Notes: generated by a model from the letters alone, not told the origin. A DNA stretch of 64,000 bases from Hydrangea macrophylla (GCA_033977485.1 CM066983.1:59577010-59641009), one strand, 5' to 3'; numbered from the stretch's first letter, positions 11,793 to 24,613 are shown. Program-made: numbers and translations.

Positions 11793-12650
11793 GACATTTC
11801 TGGTCTACCACCTGAAAGAAGTATAGAGTTTTGTATTGAGCTTATACCAGGTACCACTCCGATCACTAAGGTTCCCTACAGAATGGCCCTTGTCGAACTA
11901 TTGGAATTAAAGGAACAAGTTCAAGAACTTGAGAATCTGGGTTTTGTACGTCCAAGTACATTACCTTGGGGAGCGTCGGTGTTATTCATGAAGAAGGATG
12001 GGACACTTCGGCTGTGTATTGATTACAGAGAATTGAACCGCGTGACTATCAAGAATAAGTATCCCTTACTTCAGATCGATGATTTGTTTGATCAACTACA
12101 GGGAGCTACAACATTCACCAAGATAGACCTACGATCAGGATATCATCAGTTGAGGGTACTGAAGGACGACATACCTAAGACTGCCTTTAGGACCCGGTAT
12201 GGTCACTTTAAGTTTCTGGTGATGCCATTTGGAATGACGAATGCCATGCAGTAATCATGGATCTGATGAACAGAGTGTTCAAGCCTTATTTAGATCAGTT
12301 TGTCATCGTCTTCATAGATGATATCTTGATCTATTCTAAGTCAGAAGAAGAACACGAGCAACATCTATGGATAGCAATGCAGACACTCAAGGATCACCAG
12401 TTGTATGCTAAATTCAGTAAGTGTGAGTTCTGGTTGCAAGAAGTAAAATTTTTGGGTCACAAGGTATCATCTCAAGGAATTTTTATGGATTCATTGAAGA
12501 CAAATGTTGTATCAAATGGGATTAGACCGAGCAACCCTATAGAAGTTAGGAGTTTCCTTGGACTCGCAGGCTATTGTCGGAGATTTGTTGAGGGATTCTC
12601 TAAAATAGCCACACCTTTGACTGGACTAACGAAGAAGAATTTATAGTTCG
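11793..12650 (+). pseudogene. Tekay reverse transcriptase
   Basis: RT motifs appear in order: [68 protein letters not shown], then the catalytic [10 protein letters not shown] (about 12311-12340). A frameshift and stop at about 12253 separate the two halves, and another stop precedes the frame at 11790. The thumb/connection ([14 protein letters not shown]) continues to about 12646. It is the Ty3/gypsy RT type with F-I-D-D in place of Y-x-D-D, normal for this group. Confidence 0.92.
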
Positions 12651-13150
12651 AGTGGACAGAGAAGCACGAGTGCGCCTTTTTGGAATTAAAAAAGAGACTC
12701 ACTACCGCACTAGTATTAGCCATACCCAAGCCTGATGAGAAGTTCACTACCTTTAGTGACGCATAAAATCAAGGGTTGGGGTGTGTGCTTATGCAAGATG
12801 AGAGAGTTATCACTTATGGATCTAGACAGCTAAAGCCGAACGAGTTAAATTACCCCATTCATGATTTGGAATTGATAGCAGTGGTATTTGCACTCAAGAT
12901 TTAGAGACACTATCTCTACAGTGAGAAGTTTGATTTGTGCTCCAATCACAAGAGTCTGAAATATTTGTTTACACAGAAAGAGTTGAACATGAGGTAGAGC
13001 AGATGGATGGAGTTGATTAAAGATTACGACTTCATGTTAGAATACCACCCTAGTAAAGCTAATGTAGTTGTTGATGCTTTGAGTCGGCAAACTCGTGAAA
13101 CAATCACCTCCTTGATGGTTAGAGAATGGCGAGCATTGTGGCAGAGTTCG
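12651..13150 (+). pseudogene. Tekay RNase H domain
   Basis: The reading frame after RT encodes [40 protein letters not shown] and [14 protein letters not shown], typical of the gypsy RNase H. At least three stops (near 12644, 12766 and 12902) interrupt it. In live elements it removes the RNA strand during cDNA synthesis. Confidence 0.85.
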
Positions 13151-13159
13151 ATGTACAAG

Positions 13160-14644
13160 ATACTAAGGAAGGATAAGGGTAACTAATTAGATGTCTTATC
13201 CTACAGCCGATGCTTCTTGATCGTATCATTGAAGCACAAAAAGAAGACGAGAAATTTTGGACATGGGTTATGAAGATGTCAGAAAAGGATCTGACATAAT
13301 GGAAGGAAGGAAAGGATGGAGGATACAGATGCAGAGACAGATTATGTGTACCAGACTGTGGATATTTGAGAAATGATATTCTGGGAGAAGCACAGAAGTC
13401 AAGATATACAATTCACCCAGGAGGAACCAAGATGTACAAAGACTTGAAAAGAAATTTCTGATGGGAAGGTATGAAGAAGGACGTGGCCAAGTTTGTGTCC
13501 AAGTGTTTGACGTGTCAGCAAGTCACAGCTGACATCAGAGACCATTGGGATTGTTGCACCGCTACCTGTTCCAGGTTGGAAGTGGGAGCACATCACCATA
13601 GATTTTGTAGTGGTATTGCCTCGATCTCAGCAGAATCATGATGCTATCTGGGTAATTTTTGATAGATTAACTAAGTCGGCTCATTTCATTGCCTATGGTA
13701 TGACATACTCGATAAAGAGGATGAGTCGAATGTACATACAACAAGTTGTACAACTTCATGGAGCGCCTGTGTCAATTGTGTCAGACCGCGACACGCGTTT
13801 TACTTCTGGATTTTGGAATAGTCTGCAAGAAGCTATGGGAACCTCGCTCAAGATGAGTAGTGCCTTTTACCCTCTGACAGATGGGCAAACTGAACATGTT
13901 AATCAGATCATGGAAGATATGCTTAGGGCTTGTATTATTGATTTTGAAGAATCTTGGGAGACGCACTTACCTTTGGTCAAATTTACTTATAACAATAGTT
14001 ATCACACGAGTATCGGGATAGCTCCGTTCGAAGCATTGTATAGACGACCATGTCATTCTCCATTGTGTTGGGCAGAAGTTGGAGACACAGAGTTATTAGG
14101 GTTAGATTTGGTTAGAGAAACCAACGAGAAGATTTCTTTGGTCAAGGAAAGGATGAGGACCGCTCAGAGCAGGTATAAAAGTTATGCCGATCAACGCCGA
14201 AAAGATTTAGAATTTAGTGTGGGAGATCACGTACTTCTTAAGGTTTCACCAACCCAAGGAGTGGTATGTTTTGGTCTCAAGAGAGGAAAGTTAGCTCCGC
14301 ATTTCATCAAACCGTTCGAGATTTTGGATCGCATTGGGAAAGTGGCTTATCGACTCGCACTACCATCGAAGATGTCTGGGGTTCACTCTGTGTTCCATGT
14401 GAGTATGCTAAGAAAGTACAAACGGGATCCCTCGCACGTGGTTAGTTTTGATGATATTGAGACGAGTCATGACATTTCCTATAAGGAGACACCCATGAAG
14501 ATTCTAGATCAGAGTATCAAGAAACTGAGGAATAAGGACATTCCGTTGCTGAAGGTTCAGTGGAATCACCATGATGAGAATGAAGCCTCATGGGAAGTTG
14601 AAGCAGATTTGAGGAAAAAGTACCCAGAGTTGTTTCATGACTAG
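13160..14644 (+). pseudogene. Tekay integrase with C-terminal chromodomain
   Basis: The zinc-binding region (IHPGGTKMYKDLK ... KCLTCQQV) lies at about 13411-13520 and contains stops. From 13610 a 344-codon frame is open to the natural end at 14644. The catalytic triad looks intact: Asp in VIFDRLTKSAHF, Asp in SDRDTRF and Glu in DGQTEHVNQ. A GPF/GPY-like region (IKPFEILDRIGKVAYRL) and HSVFHVSML follow. The last ~45 residues (LLKVQWNHHDENEASWEVEADLRK) form a chromodomain, which in this clade directs integration toward heterochromatin. The upstream stops make the polyprotein nonfunctional. Confidence 0.93.
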
Positions 14645-14676
14645 TTAGTCTTGATTTTGGGGACGAAATCCTGTTT

Positions 14677-14689
14677 AAGGGGGAAAGGA
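14677..14689 (+). other. Polypurine tract, Tekay
   Basis: AAGGGGGAAAGGA lies directly before the 3' LTR start TGTAACAACC at 14690, after the GGACGAAATC phrase common upstream of Del-type PPTs. Confidence 0.88.
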
Positions 14690-16684
14690 TGTAACAACCT
14701 GCATTTCATTTAAATTTTAATTCACATTTCCATATTTAATCTGTATTGTTGATTTTATATTCAATTCTCATGTTTTAAACTTTAACTATTTGTTTTACTT
14801 CATTATCGAAATTCTTTTTGGGTTAAAACCGCAAAGTTTATGGAATTAGCAATACCTGTGTTGAATTTCAAAACTGTATTTCAAAAACGGTGAAAACATT
14901 CACTTTTGATTCAAACAGTATTTTTTATAAAACTGGAAAAGTATTTTTGATGTTAAAATGAATTTCTGTATTTTTGTGGTGACCACTCCACCGCAAAAAT
15001 ACCAGTTTATGTTCAAAAAATTGTCCGCGTCGCATTGGGATTCCACAAATTTTGGAATCGACGTAAAGCAAGATTTGACACTTACTTTACTTCCATTTAT
15101 TGCAATTAATCATTGGCTAGGCTTTGTTTGGGAATGATTTTGGTACATGTGCCATTTTGATGACATAAGCTAATTTCCCAAACACCATAAGTGATTCCCA
15201 GACATGTTGTTTGTGCCTTGTTTGCCTATAACTTAAAGTGCGTGTTTTAATGTTGTGTCCATAAGTTGAGTACCCAAACAAACATACTTGACCCCTACAT
15301 ACCTATTCTTGACCTTTGGCTTAAGCTTAGGACTCATATAATCTGTGTATTATGTATATATGTATGTAATTTCAGTTGTGTATTATAGGTGTTTAGATCT
15401 TTGGTAAATGCAAAAACCATTTTGTTGAGTGTATGAGAATGTTCTTGGCCTCCAAGTAAGGAGTTCTATTTATAACCCACATCCTCTCATATTATAACTC
15501 ACATTCTGCACTCACATAATTCAGAGAGAGAGAGTTGAGAGTTCATCTTACTAAAATTTCTAGAGAAAGAGAACTCAATCCCCATAGCCAAAGCTTGGGT
15601 TTGAATTTCTTAGCTTGCTTTTCTTTCTCAACTTATACCCCAATCAATTATCACAGTGAGTATTTAGAACTCACCTTGAATGTAATTCATATCTTAATTT
15701 CTGTTTGTATAGCTTGAGTAATATATCACCATTAATAAAAACATGGATTTTTCAAACTTCACCAAAATCTATTTTTGGAGATGATTTTGAAAGATTATAG
15801 TATATAGAAGCTTCGGTTCAAGTATTTGAGCCTGATTCGTTCATATCGCGACGTATATCAAAATCGAAGTTTTGACGTCTCTCAGATTTTCATAAAATTT
15901 GAGAGCTACATTTCGATTCATGTTAAATATATCATGGATTCTTAATCCTTGTCGAAAAATGAAGAAATCCATAGATTATGTGTCATGTTTACTTTGGAAT
16001 TGCAAAATGGGTCAAAAGACCCCCTTAAACTGAAAACAGGGGAGTTTCAGCGAAGAAGATGAAGCCACTGCATGCACTCGTGCACGCGATCGCGCGAGCG
16101 ACCCATCGCACGAGCGGCGCGCTCGCGCAATCCCTGTAGATTTTGACATTTGGAAAATTTTTATAAGAAAACAAAAATTGGGCATATCGCGCGAGCGACC
16201 CGCGAAATTGACCCCTCGCACAAGCAGCCCACATGTGCGACCTAGCAGTTTTTAGTTTTTGTCTGTTTTCTGCGAAAGGACTGTTTGGAATAACTTTTAA
16301 AGGCTGTTAAGGGTCTGTTTTCTGCGAAAGGACTGTTTGGAATAACTTTTAAAGGCTGTTAAGGTTTTGTTTGGGAATTTTACAAAATCAAAATACTGTT
16401 TATTACGTTTGGATTATAAAAGAGATAAACTACAACTTAATATGCACGTTGTTCCTGTTTTTAGTTGTTTACACATTCTGTATAAAGCATCATAACATTC
16501 ATGTGGATTCAGTTGTATATGCATGGTGAGTGATGGTCAGTGAAAAAAGAGTATGTGGCTGAGATTGTGTTGTGGACACTCCTTGGTAATGGAGTACCAA
16601 AGTGTGATGTGTTGAGATTGTGGCTAGAGTATCTTTGAAATGCGACGGTGACAAAACTGGACACTCCCTAGCGCCCATGGTAGC
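14690..16684 (+). repeat. Tekay 3' LTR, first part
   Basis: Matches the 5' LTR from its start to the Athila insertion point. The last five bases (GTAGC, 16680-16684) are the Athila target duplication. It contains a 52-bp tandem duplication absent from the 5' LTR. Confidence 0.92.
16261..16364 (+). repeat. 52-bp tandem duplication unique to the Tekay 3' LTR
   Basis: The unit starting GTCTGTTTTCTGCGAAAGG occurs at 16261 and again at 16313. The 5' LTR has only one copy near 8194, so the duplication arose after integration. Confidence 0.9.
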
Positions 16685-18028
16685 TGATCTTGTCAAAATC
16701 AAGATATAAAAGTATGCTTTACTTTCTAAAGATTTGTAGTGTGGAAGTAAAGGTCGAACCCACAGAGATTGTTAATTTTTAATCCTTTAATTTCTGAAAT
16801 CGCATCTATTTAGTTATAAGAAAAACGGAAGTTCGATTAATTGATGATTTGATTCTTACTACTAAGTAAATTATGAATTAAACTATGAAATTATGGAAAT
16901 AAATTCAAGAATTTATTCTAAATAAACTAATGTAAAATTTAAGATTGTTTTAAATATGAGTGGATGAGATCCAGGATTACAAATTCACCACTAGCTATGC
17001 ATCGGGGGTCTAGACTTTCTATTCTAAGTCCTATGTTTGAATAGTCACGATCTATTGTAGCTACAAGCCCAATAGAATCAGCAAGAAGATATCGTTAGTT
17101 TAACCTAAGCATAATCCATCTATGGTTCACATGAACTATCTACCTATGACTAGGGTGTAGTATAACTCATCTTTCCTAAGCATAGATTATAAAAGATGTA
17201 AACATCACAATCACATAAGCACTACTGTATGTAAATACTCCTATCAATCACAGAAATCAAGGACTATTGAGTTCAATAAGCATAAGGAAAAATCTAATAC
17301 AAGAATAGATCCAAAATACTCTTGATTATTACCATTAAAAACTGATTATAAATAAATAATCCACCAACATACAATCACTATCCAATACATAAAATTCTAC
17401 AATAATAAAGCATAGAATTCCCCTTTACATAGCTAGGGTTTCATTGAAACCCTATATTAGGAGTTTAGTTGCACATGGTGGATAAAAGCACGAAGATTGA
17501 GTTGATGATAGCCATTAGAGACCTTCAAGCTTGCTCTTCTCCTTCCTCTTGTCTTCAAAAGTCTTCAATGAATGAATGTGTGTCCCCCTTTTAATTTAGA
17601 ATGAGATATATAGTTATAGAGAGATTATGAGGGTTTTTCTAAACCTAATCTCACTAAAACTGCTAAAAATTACATTCTGGACGTAATTGAACAATTTCGT
17701 CCACATAAGAGTCTTCAGCACTCCAAAATACGCGTTTTACATTTTCTGTACGGATCGCGCGAGCGGGCCGCGAGAGCGCATAAAATGGGAGGTCGCGCGC
17801 GCGGACCGCACGAGCGATTTCTGGAATTTCGCGCGAGTGGGTCGCGCGCGCGAACTGGCTTTTTCTGCTTCTTTCTTCCTGCTTTTTCACCCCATTTAAT
17901 CGGAAATCATTGCTTTATCCTAAAACCTGACAGAAATAAAAAACAAAGTAAAATTATACAAAATAGGATAAAAACAACTAACAAATGTGAAATAAGGTGT
18001 AAAATTAGGATTTATTCTCTCCCGATCA
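16685..18028 (-). repeat. Athila 3' LTR
   Basis: 1,344 bp. On the minus strand it begins TGATCGGGAG and ends TTGACAAGATCA. It has a CpG-rich word cluster at 17752-17862. Confidence 0.93.
17752..17862 (-). repeat. CpG-dense word cluster, Athila 3' LTR
   Basis: Three paired words of the form TCGCGCGAGCG plus GGCCGCGAGAGCG, about 24 bp each, separated by 13-14 bp of AT-rich DNA. The 5' LTR copy is at 34046-34157. Confidence 0.85.
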
Positions 18029-18040
18029 CACCCCCAAACC
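18029..18040 (-). other. Polypurine tract, Athila
   Basis: The minus strand reads GGTTTGGGGGTG directly before the LTR start TGATCGGG. The second Athila copy has the same tract (GGTTTGGGGGT, 38272-38282). Confidence 0.85.
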
Positions 18041-18910
18041 TACATTTTGCTAGTACTCGAGCAAAAAGAATAGAAAAATAAAACTATTAAAACTAAAAAT
18101 TCCTACTCCATTTTCGTATGGATAACGATTGCACTTAGCTTGTGCAACAAGCCTTTTAAACCTCTAGGTGTCCCTAGTCGGACGAGTGAAGTCTCGTGAG
18201 GGTTCTCATCAACAAGTCACCCACAACCATCTTTATTAATTTTGTAAAATAAACATTTTATTCAAAATTTAAATATTTCAATGTCAACATCCTTCCTTGA
18301 TAAAATCAAATTCAAATAAAACTTTAAATTATCAAAAGTAAAACAATCGTACGCCTTCCTATATTATGAAAATAATCCGAAAACATTTATCAACAGAATC
18401 AATAGAATATATCGAAGACTCACATCTGTGTGAAATGGTAGTCAAGTGGATATACGGCAACTATGAACTTGGAATATAAATCAGATAACTATCTAGTGAT
18501 GCTTCGACTACAAAGCTCACGTTGTGAATTACACTCTAAAATGAAATCACTCGGAAACAGGTGTAATTATTCGAGTATATGCGAGGAGGATAATTCTATA
18601 CAAAGCAAATAAATCTCGCATATGACGCGAAAGAACGTATAACACGACAGGGTTGTAGTCTCATGAATAGATATCGATTGTCAAGTAAATATTACTACTA
18701 CCATGCTTTTATTCCCTTTTTCTATCATTTCCATATTCAAATCATGTTTCCATAGAATCAACTAGGACTTTACAAGGGTTGTAATGTTGGTCAAGGGGTA
18801 TAGTTAAGAAAAGAAAGGTAAAAGGAATTGAAAACGTCCTTGAGTAAAAAGAAATAGCTGTAATCTTTATAATGCAAGGGCTTTATTACAACGACTCTTT
18901 ATTATTTTTT
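18041..18910 (-). other. Athila 3' non-coding region
   Basis: AT-rich DNA without a gene. Its reverse complement is clearly homologous to 37500-38282, the 3' end of a second Athila copy. Confidence 0.7.
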
Positions 18911-19935
18911 GGGAAAATTACACTGACACCCCCTTAGGTTTGCCGCTTTGTCACTCACACCCCCTGAGGTTTTTTAGGTTACACTGACCTCCCTTCAGGT
19001 TTGTGGGTTGGTAACACTGACACCCCCTGCTGTTAAATGGCGTTAGAAAATGGCTAACATTAACAAGTAAATTTTATAAAATGTCCAAAATGCCCTTTTC
19101 TTCCTCTTCCTCTTCTTCTTCTTCTTCCACACACACACACACACACATATACACACATACAAATATATGTTCATAGGTTTCTAAATGAATATAGCACAAA
19201 AACAAGAAGCAACGAAGTACTTCAATCTGTATATCAACAATTAAATTCATACATATGTGTGTATATATATATGTGTGTGAATAAAAGAAAGCTCAGATTT
19301 GTCTTACATTAGATGAAATTGAGACTCGGCCATGGCTTCAAAAAAAGTTTGCCTAAGAGAGAAGATGAATCTCCTAAAGGCACTCGGAGTTGCCCCGCCA
19401 AGACACAAACTCCATTATCAGCGACTGATCTACTCAGAATCATCATCACAGCCTCGAATTTTTTTTTTCTTTAGGCGATACAACATCACCACCACCACCA
19501 CCGCCAAACACACGCACACACATACACAAATATGTATATATATACATATCAATCTATCGGACTGAATTATTTCTCCAGTTCAGATCGAGAGAGAGAGAGA
19601 GAGAGGAGGGCAGTCTATATATATATATCAATCTATCGGACTGAGATCTCTGCACCTGTTACCCACAAATTAAAAAGGGCTTGAAGTTGACCGATCTTTT
19701 CAGAGCTTGAAACTGACCGACCCTCTCTCTCTATTTCTTCTTCAATCTCACTTCAAATTTCTGAATTGATTGAGGGAAATTCCATGTCACAGAGACTGGT
19801 AATGGTTGTATCCGATCATGGGGTTCTTCTAATTTGAGGTTTTTTTAATTTGGATTTAATTTGGGATTTTTATAGCCCTAATCTCCCCCAGCTTTTGTTT
19901 TTTTAGAATTTATAAAGGAATGTATGTGTGTATAC

Positions 19936-19971
<36 letters not shown>

Positions 19972-20277
19972 ATGTGCCTAGGTTAATTCCTTTGGGGGTA
20001 ATTTTGGGTGGTAATAGCGATGGTGGTGATCTAGTGTGATAGTGTGGTAATGGCTATGGTGGTGGGTGGCAGGTCTGGTGGTAATGGCGGTGGTGGTGGT
20101 CTGGTTTTAAGAGAGAGAGAGAGAGAGAGATAAGAGGGTTAATATGGTCTTTTTCCAACAGCCGTTAACGGCGTTAAGCTGGTAACTCTGACAAGGGGTG
20201 TTAGTGTCATGTCAGATACCTCAGGGGGTGTGAGTGACAAAGTGCAAAACCTCAGGGGGTGTCACTGTAATTTACCC
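18911..20277. mobile_element. Non-autonomous Mutator-like element (MULE)
   Basis: Long imperfect terminal inverted repeats of about 120 bp start GGGAAAATTACACTGACACC on the left and GGGTAAATTACAGTGACACC on the right, reading inward. A perfect 9-bp duplication TTATTTTTT flanks it (18902-18910 and 20278-20286), which is diagnostic of Mutator-type insertion. The TIRs contain repeated CACCCCCTGAGGTTT words. The interior has microsatellites (CTT, CA, TA/TG, GA) and a 77-codon frame at 19332-19565 beginning in good start context (GCCATGGC), possibly a captured exon. No transposase is present. Confidence 0.9.
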
Positions 20278-20286
20278 TTATTTTTT

Positions 20287-21380
20287 CATATTTCTTTTTC
20301 AAGGGATCCATCTTTTTTTTCTTTTCAATCCTTCTTTCAACATCTTCTATTTTCTATATATATCCATGGTTTTTTTTTTTAATCCTTTGCTACTCAATTC
20401 TCCTCTTTACACGAGTCGTATTAGCCCAATTTCTTTATATAAAACTATTCCTCAACTACTCTTGGACATGAGTTAGTAACATTTAATAGTGGCGAACTCC
20501 ATATCGGAGTAGGTAGGATAATAGGTGAACAAATGAAAGGTTTAATAAAAGGCTCAAAAAGGGTTAACAAGGGATATAAAATATTCGTATTGGGTAGGCC
20601 AAAGGTCAAAGGGGTTTATTAAAACAGATGGCCTAATATCATTTTCTAGAGTCACGTGATTCTTCAATGTTATGATATCAAAGGAAATAGAATTTTTTTT
20701 TATATATGTTAAACATGGTAATTACAATACTAACTCGACTTTCAATCAAAATAAAGAATATTGAGACTAATCAACAAAATAATGTGCTATGTCAATAAGA
20801 TTCAAGTAACGTAATAAAAACCTCAAAAAGAATGAAAGGCTCGAAATCTCACCGGGTTTTAGTCTCCACAATGTTACTATTTAGAAATCTAAATTAATTA
20901 TAGTTCAATGTCAATATGTATCCACATGACTACGTGTCGTGCAAAAAAGATATGCAAGTATTAGATATAAAACAATGATTCTAAGGATATATAGTTCTCA
21001 CGACATACCTTCATAGATTCGGTAGACATCGGATTACATACTCTCTTAATTTCAAAATTTCAATGAAATTGAATTACTATAGGAAGTAACGCAACATTGA
21101 ACAATCTTAAGGAAACTTAAGAAAAGACAATCGTAGTTTATTTTTTAAAAGAACTACTAGAATCAAATGTTATTATTTTTTTTATTGGTTTTCAGTTTTC
21201 TTATTATTTTGTCTTTACAACGAATAAACGAAAGTAAAGAAATAACGAACTCCTAAAACAAAATATCGACTAAAATGAACAAACTGAACATAAAAGAAAC
21301 AAAATAAAAGAACGAATAAAAGAATAACAAATAAACAAAAAACTATCCATATACTCACCCAAACCAATTCACCACATGTC
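20287..21380 (-). other. Athila downstream non-coding region
   Basis: Very AT-rich, with poly-T runs. No gene or clear repeat seen. Confidence 0.5.
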
Positions 21381-22133
21381 CCTATGCAGGTGGGGACATG
21401 ACAATGACATGGATGTAGTCCTCATAAAAGATAACCAGGACGTCTACACCACGAAAGACGTCTGAAGGGGGTAGTATGCCAGATCTGAAGTACCAATCCA
21501 CTAGCTCCCACTCCGGATGCTCCGCAGGGTCAAAAGGCGGTCCTATCCCATCAAATCGTCCTTAGCAAGAATCTCTAAAATCACATCTACCTCAGTCTCC
21601 TCGATAATACACGAACCCAAATCAATCGCATCATCCTCAGGACCAGAATAAGGCACAAAGATTGAGGCAATATCCTCAGGTGACCAATCAGGGTGACCCG
21701 GACATTGGCGAACAACGTCCGGCACATAATTAGGGAGGTTCATATAGGGATAGGTAACCTCAGGTGTAGGAACATCGATCAATATGGGGTCAGACAATAA
21801 AATGGTAGCAAGACCTAAGAGAACTTCCTCATCGTCATCATCGGTCAAGGAATCGACCGAATCGGATGAAGAAGACTCAGAAGTTGTCGGTGGGGCGCTA
21901 TAAGGGCCATCAATCATAGTAGGGTCATCCCCGAAAAGGTCATCCTCATCCGAAGAATCAGAACAGATATAAAAGGGAATGTGAGGACGACAATGATTCC
22001 AGCCGGGACCGTAGGACTTGGCTACCCTAGGACTTGGTAAAGTATCAAAAGTGGAAGAACTAGAGTCGGAATAATGACTCGACTCACCCGAAGAACTATC
22101 AGGTGAAGTAGGTGGTGACATAGGATGGTCCAT
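21381..22133 (-). pseudogene. Acidic Ser-rich ORF downstream of Athila pol, one frameshift
   Basis: A 196-codon frame opens at 22133 (MDHPMSPPTSPDSSSGESSH) and runs to a stop at 21543. A one-base shift there lets coherent coding continue (PFDPAEHPEWELVDWYFRS ... MSPPA) to a natural stop at 21381-21383, for about 250 residues in all. The N-terminal 100 residues are Ser/Asp-rich and probably disordered (SDSSDEDDLFGDD, TDDDDEEVL). The C-terminal part has a twice-used HP(D/E)W motif. It lies in the same orientation as pol, about 660 bp after the env-position ORF. I do not recognise the family. Long conservation of frame suggests that it was coding in the recent ancestor. Confidence 0.55.
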
Positions 22134-22789
22134 AATATGAGGATGAAAATAAGATATGAGGGTCGAGGTGACTATACGGATATCGGAAAACTATAAACCT
22201 AAAACCAAAAATTAAGCCACAACTGAACTTTATTAGTCGGAGTTATTAGAAGAAATAAAATTAACGTCACTAGTCACGTTAGTGTGTAGCATTAATGAAT
22301 TCAACATTAAACATAAGCCATTTAGTTGTGAATTAAATAGAAAATTCCACCATAACTACCCCTAAACCTAAACCTAAGAGATTCCTGTTATAGTGCAATT
22401 GGAGTTGGAATTGTGAAGCATCATTAATTCAATGACAATGGCCCCAAATGAATACATTATATAGCCAAACATGAAAGTGAACGCATAATTAATAAATAGC
22501 GATATTAATGTTGTGACTAACCAAAAGCAATAGGAATAAAAAATACCATAAAAGAAAAACAATAAGTGCTGAACTATAATTAATTACAAACCCACATAAC
22601 AAAAATGAAACGAAAGACGGAAAAAAACTAACCGGTCGAAGCCGGGTACATCACCATCCTAAAAAATAACTAGAAAATGAAAAGAAGTACAAACGCAAAA
22701 TAAATAATATACAAACCAATGTCTGAAACTACCCATCCATCCAAACAAGAAAAATGAAAAATAAAGTCTGTCACCTCTCCCACATCAAT
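22134..22789 (-). other. Spacer between the two Athila downstream ORFs
   Basis: AT-rich with no supported gene. The 62-codon frame at 22374-22562 is hydrophobic but has no other support. Confidence 0.4.
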
Positions 22790-24613
22790 CTAATCATCCC
22801 CAGCCTCCACCAACACAATCTCTAACCCTGTACTCCCCTGTCCTATGGTCTCAGCACCGTCACCATCTCCATCACTCCCGTCTCCTCCATCATCTCCATC
22901 ATCTCCATCTCCACTAGTTTGCTCCTCCTCATCATGCACCTCACCCTGCTCCCTAGCCACCTACTGCGTCGGTCTCAGAAAAGCGGACTAATAAGCAGCC
23001 TCGCCCTGGGCTAGAATGTCGTCCAACTGGTCCGGATGGGCCAGCTGGAAATAGGAGCGCATGTAGGACTGGAGTGGCAGGGTCTCTCCACGGAATGCAC
23101 AGACATCCCCATAGGTCCATGCATACAAGGTATCCTCTGGGGGAGGGGGACACTAGGGGTGGGCAAACAGTTCAGTTAACCGAACAAACCGAACGGAATT
23201 TTCAATTTCAGTTCAGTTATTTCAGTTAAAAATTTCAGTTCGGTTAAAAATCGAACCGAATTAAAAATTTCAGTTCGGTTATCAGTTGCCCATAGGCAAA
23301 CCGAACCGAACCGAAAAACCGAAATTTTATTTTTTATTTTCATTTTCTATATTATTAATATACTTATACATAACTATATATAATAAAATATAAGTATTTT
23401 TACAATTATAAACAAAGAAAAGTATGCTTTCTTTGTAATATGAAAGAGAAAGGAAAAAAAACATGAAAAAGTTGTGAAAAATGAAAAAAAAATTAAAATA
23501 AAAATTGGGTTTTTTATATTTCGGTTAACCGAATAACCAAACCGAACCGAATTTGTAATTCAGTTAACCGAACCGAACCAACCGAATTAAATTTCAGTCA
23601 GTTAACAGTTGACAAAGTTCCAAACCTAACCGAACCCAAACCGAACCGAATTGTGCCAAACCGAACCGACCGAATGCCCACCCCTAGGGGACACTGTGCT
23701 GCCTGCTCTCGACGTGCCTGGGCCTGCTCATGGGCCCTCCTTACCTCTAAATCAAGAAGATCCAAGCTCAGCTTCCAATCAGCGAAAGCAAACTCTTGGA
23801 TACGTCCATCTATCAGCTCATTAGCAGGGATAGGAAAGGCCTTGGCTCGGAGAATGGCCATGATGGTATGATTAGGAGTTTGGAGTCGATGAAATGGTCA
23901 ATGGCCTGGATAGCAAGATGCACGCCCTCTATAACCACGAGACCTGGGTGAAACCAGTCTCTGCGGTAGACAGTGTGGAGGGCATGATGGATCTCATTGG
24001 TTTGTTCTTGTTCATAACCGAGGGGGTAGAGGTTTCGTTTAAAGACATGGTCGATAAACCACATTTGGCGGGGCAAATGGGATCGGCGTATAGATTGCCC
24101 CAAACCAGATCGGTTGCCACACATGTCACCGATAATATGGATAAAAGAGTGGACTTTATTGAGGACGTTTAATTTCGGTACATGATAGGAATGGGAGGGG
24201 ATGTGGAGGATGTCGGCGATATTGTCAGGGTTAAGGGTGATGTCATGGCCATCAATGGTTGTGGACAGGAAAGTGTGCTGGCTAAGGGATTGTTTGTGGT
24301 AGCGCATATTTTGATAAAATAAGCGGACGAGGCATGGATAACTAATGAGGTCGGGGTTTTGGAAATAGAGATGTGGGGCCAACTTTCGGGTGGTTAGGTT
24401 ATTGTGGCCCCACTTGGTATCTTTATCCGACGTGAAGTATTCAGCGTCGATAGTGGCCCCATAGTTGAGGCCACAGTTGGCGTATTTAGGCCCTAACTCA
24501 TTAGGGTTTGGGTTGTCAGGTGGAGGGGGCGGTGGTTTTTATTTTTCTTTGCCCTTTGCTTTCTTTTGGGGCGGATGGGAGGATGATGCGGATTTGGAAG
24601 GACGTTTGGTCAT
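22790..24613 (-). pseudogene. Env-position ORF of Athila (putative plant transposon protein-like), split by a hAT MITE
   Basis: It starts at 24613 with a basic Ser/Lys-rich segment (MTKRPSKSASSSHPPQKKAK) and has a stop after 24 codons. The frame resumes through WGHNNLTTRKLAPHLYF and LVRLFYQNMRYH ... ITLNPDNIADILHIP. This resembles the plant transposon protein domain (Transposase_32 type) seen in gypsy elements. A frame change at about 23830 leads into a coiled, charged part (EVRRAHEQAQARREQ), which is interrupted by the 533-bp hAT MITE at 23154-23686. Coding then resumes (GETLPLQSYMRSYFQLAHPDQ), followed by a stop near 22990 and a Gly/Asp-rich acidic tail to 22790. No signal peptide or membrane segment is visible, so it does not look like an envelope protein despite its position. 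Domain naming is tentative. Confidence 0.6.
23154..23686. mobile_element. hAT-type MITE
   Basis: 533 bp with terminal inverted repeats TAGGGGTGGGCA. An exact 8-bp duplication GGGGACAC (23146-23153 and 23687-23694) identifies the hAT superfamily. The subterminal parts are filled with alternating AACCGAA and TTCGGTT words, and the middle is A/T-rich. It interrupts the Athila env-position ORF. Confidence 0.94.
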
